Positions 39,001-50,285 of a stretch of DNA of 64,000 bases are shown in pieces. Numbering within the stretch: position 1 is the stretch's first letter; every line of letters starts with the position of its first letter. Made by a program: the position numbers and the translations under genes. This stretch comes from Bugulina stolonifera (Eukaryota; Bryozoa; Gymnolaemata; Cheilostomatida; Bugulidae): NCBI GenBank assembly GCA_935421135.1, contig OW285189.1, positions 17,815,072 to 17,879,071 of the forward strand, read 5' to 3'. Under the pieces are notes generated by a model. That model worked only from the letters and a program-made list of their open reading frames with translations, searched no databases and was not told the origin of the DNA.

Positions 39001-40382
39001 TTACAACTTGAATACGTAGGAGCGTTTCACATCCTTAGCTGCAGTACTTTTGTCTTACCAATTGACATTAGAGTACATCTGTCTCCACACTGTTCCTCAA
39101 TGTTTTCCAGCCAGCGATAGATCTCTGGTTGTGTTGCAAATCTGGTTAAAAAATCTGCTACTTGGTCTCCATCTTTTTCTGAATTTACCATCCTGCAAAA
39201 GGGAAGTTATTATAGTGTAACATAACTTCTTGTCATTCTGGTTAGGTGTGTGTATAGATTCATTCTTTTCTCCGTACATTACATCGTAACGTAACTTCTA
39301 TGGTTCATGGCACAATTTTTATCCATCAGGTTTAGCTGAGCAGAATACAGTAAAATAATTACTATTTTTATGTATTATTTTGTTGCTAAATAATTGTACT
39401 TATATTTATACAGAACTTGTAGCTCAGCCTGTTTGTAACAATAGCTTATAGAACCGCTCTGCTAAACTGGGTTAATAAAAAACAGACAGACATCAAGTTT
39501 ATTGTGCAATAAATAGTCCAACTCACGCCTGCACATCTTCAATCATCTCTGTGAATTCTATGTTGTTTGATTCTAGAAGCCGTTTTACACGGTCTAACTG
39601 TTGTGAGGTGACGTGGATGTCTACAGACCCTCCAACATTTGGAACCTCCGACCACCAGTCTAGTTTCTGTAACATACATGTATATCTATATACATTGTAA
39701 TGTCACTCAATAGACCTATGCATTAAAGATAACAAATACTTTTCTAGTAAAAGAAATTGTTGGTTTAGTTTTAATAAGTTAGCACTCATTTTTTCCAGTC
39801 TGGTAGGAAAATAATAGAGGTTTAGGTTATACCCTATGAGGTAGCTTGGTTCATTGATTTTAAACGACTGCAACTAATAAACAATGTATAGATGCTTCTA
39901 AATTACTTGTAGGTAAGGCCTACATGTACATGTACAATAGGTCAATGCTTCACAGAACACCATAACTACAAGCATATATTGAGCACAACTTACATTGCTC
40001 TTCTCTAGATTCCTAAGAAAATCCAGCTGATCTGAATTCTCCACGTTCAGTGTTAGAACTTGGTCACTAGAATTACACAGATTACCAATTATCGATATTA
40101 TTGATATTATAGCTATTATAATGTCTATCAAATTCTTGATGTGTACCCCTGGGTGTACCATGTATTTACTGTAAACAGTTGTATATGTAGGTATGTAGTA
40201 TAGATATGTATGAAGATACAGATGAAATTATTATCAAAATTTAAGTAGCACATGTACGTACATACATGTGCTTATAGCATGTAGTGAATATAATATGCCA
40301 CCTACCCACTATATCTTTCACTGCCAGATACAACAAAAAGAATAAATAAAGACAAAAACCAGAATATCTTGGTGCACTCCAT
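36070..40382 (-). CDS. CP2: secreted zinc procarboxypeptidase A/B (M14A) lacking Tyr248
   Basis: Exons 40382-40306, 40066-39994, 39666-39527, 39192-39059, 38566-38421, 37889-37779, 37277-37187, 37011-36815, 36675-36597 and 36272-36070 give 416 residues. The signal peptide starts MECTKIFWFLSLF; the pro-domain has DQVLTLNV and DWWSEVP. Catalytic landmarks are GGIHAREW (zinc His and Glu), RLWRKNR, GVDLNRNFG, TFHSYGK (third zinc ligand) and YTIELHP (general-base Glu). GASDDW carries Asp at the CPB specificity position. The residue aligned with Tyr248 is Gly (FGPIAGASDDW). Tyr248 is a substrate-capping residue that is not strictly required in CPA, so the enzyme is probably still active but altered. 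It is transcribed toward CP1. The same 14-bp minisatellite is in intron 9. Confidence 0.93.
36299..36512 (-). repeat. 14-bp minisatellite in CP2 intron 9, degenerate
   Basis: The same unit as in CP1 read on the minus strand (TACTGTATATCACC), with more substitutions and some AATTATA interruptions. The 324-base intron is a multiple of three. One in-frame TAG (36553-36555), before the repeat, blocks read-through from exon 9. Confidence 0.9.
38101..38188. repeat. ACATGT-type hexanucleotide repeat in CP2 intron 5
   Basis: A self-complementary array built from GTACAT, ACATGT, CACGTA and ATGTCC units. Being palindromic, it can fold on either strand. Confidence 0.9.
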
Positions 40383-41692
40383 AGTTTCTGGTTGTAGATT
40401 GGTCACACCACAAGCAGAACTTGTCTTATATACCACTGATTCAATAATCCATACAAGTGGTGGATCCAATAAGGCATGACAAGGGAAGTCAATAATGCAT
40501 ACCAGTGGCGGATCCATGCAATCACATAACAAAGGTGGGGTTAAGGATTGTGTTTTGCCACTTGAAATGTCCCACATTTTTCCTGGTGTGGTAAAGAAGA
40601 TTCAAAGCGGTGAAATACATAAAGTATTTATTTTCATAATTTTCTTGTGTTTTCTACCCTCTAGTTTAACAGAATATTAAGCAGGTGAACTTTTTTACAA
40701 ATCAGCTCTATTACGACACTCTGACTTTGAAAAGAGATGGTCTCCCTCTGCAAGATTATGTTATAAAATCTCAATTGACACTAGATTTAATCCAACCCTA
40801 AATACTGTTGTAATAGCATAGTTAATCAAAGTATAAACAGATTATGGCAGATTAATAACCCAGTTGCACTAATTGAAACAGGACAAGAGGTGCTGCAGTT
40901 GTTACCGAAATCTCCCACTCCACACAGCAAGCACCACGCTATTGAAGCTGTTTCACCATAATTTATACAAGTAAAATGTAATAACAATTCCATGTATAGT
41001 ATAACCTTCACCTCATGCCATATATAGAATCTTTGGGATATAAATTAATCATCAGGGTTTATTATCTTTTTGATAAAATCAATTCACCATTAACTCAGTT
41101 GATACATGCAGGGCTTGCAGCCATAAACTTTGTTGTCAAGTCAACACCATGCCCGTAAACCGCCTATGTGTGGGAGAAAGTAGAACAACTGTTACATATA
41201 TTGCCCTTAAAATTATCACAAAAAGGTTATTTCTCTATCTTAATCTTGTAGAAAGCATCTGTTGCTAGAAAGGTTGGGGTTAGGATGTTAAAAGCAGTCT
41301 CATATTGAACTAGTACAGTTTCTGAAGACGCCTATTCTGTATATCAGGTTTCAGGTCGACTATTGTGGAAGGCAAGTTCCTTTTCTTAGAGGCCATCTAC
41401 TGTTCCTTAGCATATGATCGTGTAAGATGACTGAATAAATAGCAGTAACCAAAAGTCGGAAGTAGCAATGCCACCCCCCTCCCAGAACAATTTGCTGGAT
41501 CATCTGAGCTATCCGATAACTAGAGCCTCTTTTAGGGTATTTGGCAGAGAGATTACTCTTCTATAGCACGAGCATTCCACATTTCTATAGTCTCACTGTC
41601 TCACCCCAATTGCTCAAATCTCTCAGGTCCAAGTTTGATCACCAGTCACATTGCTATGAGTAACTGTTTTTGTGTATCTTTAGCCTCCATGT

Positions 41693-41846
41693 AAAAACTA
41701 CTAGAAAACTATCTTCCCAGACTAATTGAAACAAAGATAGTAGATAACCAAATTCCTGTAACCTGAATTATTCAGGCTACAGGGATTTGGTAATCTACTA
41801 TCTTTGCTTCAATTAGTATGAGAAGATAGTTTTCTTGTAGTTTTTC
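41693..41846. repeat. near-perfect 154-bp hairpin (foldback MITE-like)
   Basis: The two arms of about 77 bases are reverse complements with only a handful of mismatches and almost no loop (CCTGAATTATTCAGG at the centre). It begins AAAAACTAC and ends GTAGTTTTTC. Such structures usually derive from foldback MITEs or a palindromic duplication. Confidence 0.85.
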
Positions 41847-42494
41847 AGGCTGAATTATACATGTATTTTACATGTATAATATGGGAATGTACTGTAACAA
41901 TAGTATAGTTGTCCCTTAAACCATGCTGTAGCAACATCTAACGGAAATTGTGCACAGATTCATCAACGTGAAATGATGTTGTATTAATCTCCGACACAGT
42001 AGCAATCATACCAATACTTAAGGACTAGTCACACGGTCACGGCATCAACGAAATGTGCAACTACTCCTTTATAATCCACATGGTAATCTTTTGCAATATA
42101 CAATGTGTGTGTTAGTATCAGACACAAGGAAAGAAATTATTAATACACATAATTGCAATGTATATGTATGTTGACATAGTCTGTTTCCTCATCCAAAGTT
42201 GGTTGTGCTACAAGTCCTGAAGTATCCAGAGCAGCTGCTGTTACTTCTGCTTACAATGTACATACATGTAACTGTGTGTTAGATATAAAACTTTTAAAAC
42301 AAACTCATCAATCCCCTCAATGTATTCTTTACTCACTCGATACATACATGTAGGAAATTAGTAATACTGTAATGTTTTATGGGTAGATCACACTGGTGCC
42401 AATGTAGACACGAGTGTGGGAAGTGCTTGGGAGTGGTCTGCCAAGTTGTACTTCCACCATTACATAAAGAGTGAACAGTTATGTAGCTCTATTA

Positions 42495-42775
42495 GTGTTG
42501 TGAGGACGTAGGCCCGATGCTTAGACTTATTGAAGGATCAAGGATTGGCGTAGGTCCGATGTTTATACTCCTAAGAGTAAAAAGCCCGATAGATTATCGG
42601 GTGGGACGATAGAGTATCGGCCCCGGAAATTGCATAACAATGTAGCGGAAAAGTGCCTGAGGTCCAACCTAAAAAGGGTCGGCCATGACAAAAAAGGGCT
42701 TATAATCATGTGAAAAACATTATATGTAAAAACTAGTATAATCTGAGACATCGGCCATTATTTATAATAGGCAAA
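42495..42775 (-). mobile_element. degenerate LTR-like fragment, related to 49445-49965
   Basis: On the minus strand it shares AAGTCTTTT, GGCCGATGTCTCAGA, TTTCCGGGGCCGAT and other blocks in the same order with the longer element at 49445. It lacks coding sequence. Confidence 0.6.
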
Positions 42776-43702
42776 AGACTTAAAAATAGTTAGTACAATG
42801 ATATCAACTCGCTATAATGATGCGTAATGCGTAGTAACAATAATAGGCAAGTTTAGGCATACATGATTGGATAATAATAATAAATAAGTAGACACTTTTA
42901 GACAAGTTATACATGCAGTAATATAGAGTCAATGCAGCTATTGTAAGAGTCTGCATGCTATGTGAGCTGGAAGTGGAAACACTACAATATTACACCATGA
43001 TCAGTAATATAATAAACACATTAGTTATATTTCATTTCCCTTGTGACACGTAACAGTAGGGGTAAACAACTCCTTGATGCTCTCAGAGCCTGTGAAATCA
43101 GGTGTCAGAACATTCTGCTATGAAGTTATACCAGCATTACATTCATGTCAAGTAAACACTTGTGCTTAGGTGCTATACTGCATAACACTGTGTCTTAAGT
43201 ACTTTCCTGTGTTACATATTTCAGATAACCAGTCACACATGCTCCAGTGAAGCACACTAACCCATTCCTGGATGCTTAGAACCCTTTTAAAATGCACATG
43301 TACATGTAATAATTAATTAATAGTTTTTTAGAATTCTATCCTTGGTTACAGTAAGTTTGTAATTTGGTTTAATTTGATATTACTCATTGTACCTTTGCTC
43401 AAATGCAGTATTTATTATTTTATATAATTATTGAACTATACAAGCTGGTACTGGTAGAAATAGTTTTTAATACTATTAATTTTGCTGCATAAATTCCATC
43501 CACATAATTAGTTTTAGCTGGCAGTAGCAATTTTTTGAGGAAATATTTTGGAGTTATCATTCTAGTTGATCTGTGATATAATGATATAATATAGAATATA
43601 TAAATTTTATTGTGAATATTTGTTGCCTAGAATAAAATATGTGTATAAGTTTATTATACATTTCTTTATGGGTTTTAGGCTAATAGAGCAACAGAAGAGA
43701 TA

Positions 43703-44285
43703 GTGAGCTTGTAGATGGAGACCTAGTGAGCTTGTAGATGGAGACCTAGTGAGCTTGTAGATGGAGACCTAGTGAGCTTGTAGATGGAGACCTAGTGAGC
43801 TTGTAGATGGAGACCTAGTGAGCTTGTAGATGGAGACCTAGTGAGCTTGTAGATGGAGACCTAGTGAGCTTGTAGATGGAGACCTAGTGAGCTTGTAGAT
43901 GGAGACCTAGTGAGCTTGTAGATGGAGACCTAGTGAGCTTGTAGATGGAGACCTAGTGAGCTTGTAGATGGAGACCTAGTGAGCTTGTAGATGGAGACCT
44001 AGTGAGCTTGTAGATGGAGACCGAGTGAGCTTGTAGATGGAGACCTAGTGAGCTTGTAGATGGAGACCTAGTGAGCTTGTAGATGGAGACCTAGTGAGCT
44101 TGTAGATGGAGACCTAGTGAGCTTGTAGATGGAGACCTAGTGAGCTTGTAGATGGAGACCTAGTGAGCTTGTAGATGGAGACCTAGTGAGCTTGTAGATG
44201 GAGACCTAGTGAGCTTGTAGATGGAGACCTAGTGAGCTTGTAGATGGAGACCTAGTGAGCTTGTAGATGGAGACCTAGTGAGCTT
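43703..44285. repeat. 23-bp minisatellite, about 25 units
   Basis: The unit begins GTGAGCTTGTAGATGGAGAC and ends CTA. The array is nearly identical along its length, with one CCTAG to CCGAG change at about 44022, so it is young or actively homogenised. It contains TAG stops, so it is not an open frame. Confidence 0.96.
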
Positions 44286-45140
44286 ATAAAACAGGTACAT
44301 ACATGTAGCTCTGCTCAACAATTATAATATTCATTATTGTATATATACATTCCTCTGATGATGATGTATGGATATACATTGAAATATAAGGAGTCAACAA
44401 AAATATAAAAATGCGTCTCGTCTTATAATTCATCATTAAAATACACTCTCGCACTAACATTTTCCAATATATACATGTACATATATATCATGAATGCATT
44501 TGAGACAATTTGGTAGTGCATGCACTATAATGATAATAATTGCGTATACAATTTGGCTATACCAAATATGTAGAAAAGTCAACAAATAATCAATGACAAG
44601 TAGTATTAACATAAATGTTTCTGTGAGAATGTTTTACTGTATATGAATAGTTTAGAACTGAAGTTGTAAAGTTCCCAATTATTTTATATTTTCATGTACA
44701 TGCCTTTCCAACAAATTACATGTACAATATTTGCTGCTTCATATAAATGTCACTATCTTAGAGATAAACAGGACAGTACAGTATAATACACAATAATTAT
44801 GTGGTATATCATGTTGTATAATAAAACCTTAAAATTATAATAATGTACAGTGCGTGTGCTTGATAACCAAATTATGCAAATGATCACAACTATGAAACAA
44901 TTATTGACTCATTGAATTGTTTAAAAATATTAATGCAGTAATTCCAGGAAATGATGCAATCAGTACAAGGTAAAACAATGACAGGTTGTTTAGATTTTTA
45001 GTTGCGTATACAATATTTTATAATATACATGCACATAATAATCTAGTTTATACAAAATTCTTTGTACAAAAGTAAGATTAGACAATAATTAATATAGTCC
45101 TCTACACTAGCTATAATTAGTAATTATAGCTAGTGGAGCT

Positions 45141-45295
45141 AATAATAAATGAATAAATAAATAAGGAGTAGATAGTTTGCACTTATCTCTACAAGACTCT
45201 AGAGTTTCTAAGCTACAACTGTTGAGTGCAAAAGCACTAAACTCTTGTAGAGATCAGTGCAAACTCTCTACTCTTTATTTATTCATTTATTATAC
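45141..45295. repeat. foldback element with about 55-bp arms
   Basis: The left arm (45141-45195) and right arm (45241-45295) are reverse complements with few differences; both contain AGTTTGCACT and TCTCTACAAGA in mirrored order. A second short palindrome (CTAGCTATAATTA and its complement) abuts it at 45107-45135. Confidence 0.8.
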
Positions 45296-45671
45296 ATAGT
45301 ATTATATGAACTGCTGTGCATACTCAGTAGGTCTATGTCATATACCTTGAATAGCCTGGGATCATGGATATAAAGCACGGCATCAGGCCTAGAATTGAAA
45401 GGGGTTATAATTATTTGTATTCAGTGCAGCCTCATGAATACAAGTTTGTTGTATTTTTGCTGTCATAAGCGGAGTTGTGTTCTCTTGCCCACGCTTCACC
45501 AGCTAACACTATTCAATGAAGCTTTGAACACAAATCTACTAACACATATTTTATATAGATAATTGATGCTATTTCAGATAGTAAGTGACTGCATAGAACT
45601 GAGGAATCTAGAGCTGATTTCATGGTTCTTGGTGATGGGGGTAAGAAGGGGGTTGCGACCTCTCCTTCCCC

Positions 45672-48157
45672 ATGGCATTTGTCTTCCTGTTCCTCGCTAT
45701 TCTCCTTTCTGTTGGAGCTGGTCTCATCGTCTTCTTTTCAGCTGGAAACAAGAAAGTAGAACGTGCAAACGTTGGGGTAAGTTTGTTATTGACTCTAGTG
45801 CTGTCCAATAAGGCCAGCCATGTTATCTAGTGCTGCCCAATAAGGTCAGCCATGTTATCTAGTGCTGCCCAATAAGGTCAGCCATGTTATCTAGAACAAC
45901 TGAAACAGGAGCAGTCATAGGTTGCACAGTCCGTAATGGAGTTATTAGTCATGACACTTATCACATGACTTCATTGTTCACTTCACATCACAAGGTAAAC
46001 AGCAAAAATAATGACAAAAATGCTAGATTGTTTTCATAGCACCAGCCTTAGTTCAGTTTATTGTAGTTTTCTGACAGCATGCTTATGCTCCTTTATGTAA
46101 GTTTTAGTAACATATTCTTGCTTTACACAGATAACAAAATATTGTATTGTGAACGTTACATGTATATTCTGCTTCACTCATAGCTCCAAAAGCTAATCAA
46201 TGAGATAGCTTTAGTGGATATGCAGGAAACTGGTCACTTTGCTTTTGGACTGCAGGTGGCTGGGTCCAATAGCTTACTACCAAAGATAGACACGTAAGTA
46301 TAACTTTGTTTTGTAGGATATGGTGTACCAGCATTGATGCTTTGCATCCTGCTAATCATTGGAATCGTTTGCATCGCAAGCCTGTGCACCTTATTGTACT
46401 TGTATTACCATGCATTGTATTGCACCTGTATTACCATGCATTGTATTGCACCTGTATTACCATGCATTGTATTGTACCTGTATTACCATGCATTGTATTG
46501 TACCTGTATTACCATGCATTGTATTGTACCTGTATTACCATGCATTGTATTGTACCTGTATTACCATGACTTGTATTGTACCTGTATTACCATGCATTGT
46601 ATTGTACCTGTATTACCATGACTTGTATTGTACCTGTATTACCATGCATAGTATTGTACCTGTATTACCAGGCATTGTATTGTACCAGTGTTACCATGCA
46701 TTGTATTGTACCTGTATTACCATGACTTGTATTGTACCTGTATTACCATGCATTGTATTGTACCTGTATTACCATGCATTGTATTGTACCTGTATTACCA
46801 TGCATTGTATTGTACCTGTATTACCATGACTTGTATTGTACCTGTATTACCAGGCATTGTATTGTACCTGTATTACCATGACTTGTATTGTACCTGTATT
46901 ACCATGCATTGTATTGTACCTGTATTACCATGACTTGTATTGTACCTGTATTACCATGCATTGTATTGTACCTGTATTACCATGCATTGTATTGTACCTG
47001 TATTACCATGCATTGTATTGTACCTGTATTACCATGACTTGTATTGTACCTGTATTACCAGGCATTGTATTGTACCTGTATTACCATGCATTGTATTGTA
47101 CCAGTGTTGCCATGACTTGTATTGTACCTGTATTACCATGCATTGTATTGTACCAGTGTTGCCATGACTTGTATTGTACCTGTATTACCATGCATTGTAT
47201 TGTACCTGTATTACCATGCATAGTATTGTACCTGTATTACCATGCATTGTATTGTACCTGTATTACCATGCATTGTATTGTACCTGTATTACCATGCATT
47301 GTATTGTACCAGTGTTGCCATGCATTGTATTGTACCTGTATTACCATGCATAGTATTGTACCTGTATTACCATGCATTGTATTGTACCTGTATTACCATG
47401 CATTGTATTGTACCTGTATTACCATGCATTGTATTGTACCTGTATTACCATGCATTGTATTGTACCTGTATTACCATGCATTGTATTGTACTTGTGTTAC
47501 CATGAATTGTATTGTACCTGTGTTATCATGCATAGTATTGCATCTGTGTTACCATGTTACCATAACTACAACCGCTAAAACATGGCTGCTGTCTGTTGCT
47601 CATCCCACTTGCACAGCATTGTTTTGTGCTTTTGTATTTTGTTTCTACAGAGTAGTAGATGTAGGCACTATTGCTGGGACTTACATGTTTCTTAAGTTTA
47701 AGGTGTACTTACATTGTCTCAACACATGAAGTTCCTACTGATCAGATAGAATGCCGCTAATTTGTTAGAAATTACTTTGGTTATTGGCTGGATATTATTC
47801 AAGGCCATTGGTGTACTTCTACTGTGCCTTGGCTATAAAGTCATGCCATCAGCCTCTCGTGGAGTGGAGTGGAGCCAAGCCAAGCCGCAAGTTACATTGC
47901 ATTGCATGTTAGGCATCTATCTATTATTAGTTATGTTACATATGGAACACTAAGGATTAGGTATTACAAACTGGGCATCAAGAGTAGGTAGCTGCTAAGT
48001 TATATTTCTCTGATTAATTTGGATTTGTCTTTTCTCAGTAGTCAAGAAACAATAACTCCTAAATCAAATACTGATCGAATAATGAAATTCAGAATTGTGA
48101 CAAGTACACCATATACGATAAGTTGGGCTGACATCAAAGAGAGAGATTTTTACACAC
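45672..48157 (+). CDS. unrecognised single-pass membrane protein gene, partial model
   Basis: Candidate exons: 45672-45776 (start in CCCCATGG context; N-terminal transmembrane segment FVFLFLAILLSVGAGLIVFF), 46184-46293 (LQKLINEIALVDMQETGHF and onward) and 47651-47702 (VVDVGTIAGTYMFLKFK). These three join in phase with good splice sites. A fourth, 48039-48157 (SQETITPKSNTDRIMKFR), is open with a good donor but its phase does not fit the third, so an exon is missing or the model is wrong. Without it the third exon reads on to a TGA at 47729. I cannot assign a family. The intron before exon three is mostly a 26-bp minisatellite. It could be a small transmembrane gene or a fragment of a larger one. 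Confidence 0.45.
46398..47552 (+). repeat. 26-bp minisatellite, about 44 units
   Basis: The unit starts CATTGTATTGTACCTG and ends TATTACCATG. Variants such as CATGACTTG, CAGGCATTG and GTGTTGCCATG alternate along the array in a higher-order pattern. Because 26 is not a multiple of three and no frame has a stop, very long Cys/Tyr/Leu-rich open frames result; they are not evidence of a protein. Confidence 0.96.
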
Positions 48158-48517
48158 GTGAGATAACTCTTTGACTGCTAAAATACCTAAAATGTTTTTA
48201 ACAATAAGCACCACACTTTGTGGACTGTCTGCTGTGGGCACAGTTCTCAGTTACATGTAGTTACAAACCAAGCTAGTGAAAAATGTACATGTACATGTAC
48301 TAGGTTGCTACAAATACTAGTACACGAGTTTGCCTATCTAATACTGTGTATGACCGTGAGATACTATCTTCTATCCATTTAATACCCATTGCAAAACTAG
48401 CAAAAGTTCTTCATTTATATAGTTGGAGAGACTAAGCTTGCATAGCATTAATAAATATTGCGATGGACTGTGGCTGACCCGACACCCAGGCCAACCTATG
48501 CCGAGGACATAAGGAAG

Positions 48518-49160
48518 CAGACATGGGCACTCGAGTCATTTTACTCGACTCAAGTTAACTCGAGCAACAGCTTTTCATTACTTTTAATTGACTTGTGCTT
48601 TTGTACTGTGTGAAAGCTGGGAATTGACTTTTACTTCTACTCTCCTACAAAGCATGATGCTTGACTCTTACTTTACTCTAATCTCTCAGCTATCAATGAT
48701 AATTCTATTGGTTTGGTGTAATTATGTAATAAGTCTTGTCCACCATAGAGAAGCTGAGAGGCTTATAGATAAACCGACCTACCATTACAATAAGTGCAAA
48801 TTTGAAATAGCCTTTGTTCCTCAGAACTACTTTAACTGACAGAAAATTGGATCTAACACTAAGTATTACCTATTGTGTGTTGTCACACTTGTATACATCA
48901 GAAATTTGTGTTCTACAAAATTCCCATTGGTATTCTCTTTGACATACCGCTGTACTTTTGACTCTACTCTGACTCTAGCATTTTGGCACTAGTTGCTTGA
49001 CTCTTACTTTACTTTTCAAAATGGCTGTTTATTTACTCTTACTCTACTTTTGACTTGCTTCATCCGATGAGTTTACTCTAAATTACTTTTTATCAATATT
49101 GGGAATGTATACTCTTACTTGACTCTTGACTTGAGTATTTGTCTGCTTTGCACATGTCTG
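48518..49160. mobile_element. hAT-type non-autonomous element with 8-bp target duplication
   Basis: The ends are CAGACATGGGCA and the reverse complement of CAGACATGTGCA. It is flanked by perfect direct repeats TAAGGAAG at 48510-48517 and 49161-49168. An 8-bp duplication with CAG..ATGGGC ends is the hAT superfamily signature. The interior of 643 bases is made of ACTTGACTC/CTCTTACTT repeats and has no transposase, so it is a MITE or internally deleted copy. Confidence 0.9.
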
Positions 49161-49444
49161 TAAGGAAGGCCCTGATACCAAAACGGGTGTTGTCACTCCT
49201 GGATAACTCTAAAAAGGCCTTAGTGTCTAACCTCCCTTGGCTAGCCAAACACTGACCATATCTATTACGTGCATTCACATTACATTCCTATATAATCTTA
49301 TACATGCATGGACATGACTCTATTATTATAAGCAACTGCTTATGCATAGTGTGCTTTGTATTGTTATCATTAACCAATCAGGTTATCGCATTTTATACAT
49401 GGTTTAACTACGCTATGTATGCAATTATCTATTTATCCTGATTA

Positions 49445-49965
49445 TGTCTGCTAAGTCTTTTACCTGTACACTTTTTGGGGCCGATGTCTCAGAATATGGC
49501 CATATTTATATATAATCCATGCTGGTCTATTGTAAGCACTTTTTGTGCAAGGCCAACCCTTTTGGTGGCCCGAAACCTTATCGTACCTTTTTCCGGAAGT
49601 GCTACTAGTATAAAAGCCAGCAAATTTCTTGTATCAAATCAGTTGTTGATTGCGCTTCAATAAAGCAACATCTCCTAACTCAACCTAGAGGCTTACTCTT
49701 GCAGGCAGGTAGCTCCACCCACAGGTCTTCTTAGACCTAAGCAGCTCGAGCTCATCCTCATACTCGTTTAAGCAACTCTTTCTACACTCCTTGTGAGTTC
49801 TACATCATCGGCCTTTAGCCGATCCCGGATTCCTTATGAATCTAGCGTTGGGTCTAAGCCCTTAGATCAATACTACTTCTTTCTACACTCTTTTGGAGCA
49901 TAAACCTACAGGCCTACATCGACCCTGGACTCTTCCATGAGTCTCAGCCTCGGCCTACATCATTA
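49445..49965 (+). mobile_element. solo-LTR-like repeat with TATA box and polyadenylation signal
   Basis: It begins TGTCTGC, with TATAAAAG at 49609-49616 and AATAAA at 49659-49664, then a quasi-duplicated tail (TTCTTTCTACACTC twice). Promoter and poly(A) signals about 50 bases apart fit the U3-R part of an LTR. A diverged relative lies at 42495-42775. No internal coding region or second LTR is present, and the exact ends and target duplication are not resolved. Confidence 0.6.
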
Positions 49966-50063
49966 TCCATAATTACAAGAGCTTAACTAACTGTTCACTC
50001 TTTATATAATGTGTGGAAGTTACCTTGGTCGTCCTCTACCAACCTCCAAGCACTTCCCGTACG

Positions 50064-50285
50064 TCGTGCTACGTAGTGCTACGTAGTGCTACGTCTGCTA
50101 CGTCGTGCTACGTAGTGCTACGTAGTGCTACGTGGTGCTACGTGGTGCTACGTGGTGCTACGTGGTGCTACGTGGTGCTACGTGGTGCTACGTGGTGCTA
50201 CGTGGTGCTACGTGGTGCTACGTGGTGCTACGTGGTGCTACGTGGTGCTACGTGGTGCTACGTGGTGCTACGTGGTGCTACGTGG
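50064..50285. repeat. 10-bp minisatellite (CGTGGTGCTA), about 22 units
   Basis: Early units read CGTAGTGCTA and later ones CGTGGTGCTA, a directional spread of one variant. The unit is stop-free in all three forward frames. Each later unit carries a TACGTGG motif. Confidence 0.95.

Larger units (their letters stand above)
40383..45671. other. 5-kb gene-poor, repeat-rich region
   Basis: No exon is supported here. It holds a 49-bp-spaced duplication around GTGGYGGATCCA (about 40448-40516), a long hairpin at 41693-41846, an LTR-like fragment, a 23-bp minisatellite and a second foldback. The 5' end adjoins CP2 and should include its promoter. Confidence 0.6.

Noticed and set aside
43703..44285. 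CRISPR-like appearance of regular repeats
   Set aside because: Units are directly adjacent with no unique spacers, in a eukaryotic genome.
46306..47729. Long Cys/Tyr/Leu-rich open frames up to 297 codons
   Set aside because: They are the translation of a 26-bp tandem array in three frames. Only the last short segment coincides with a plausible exon.
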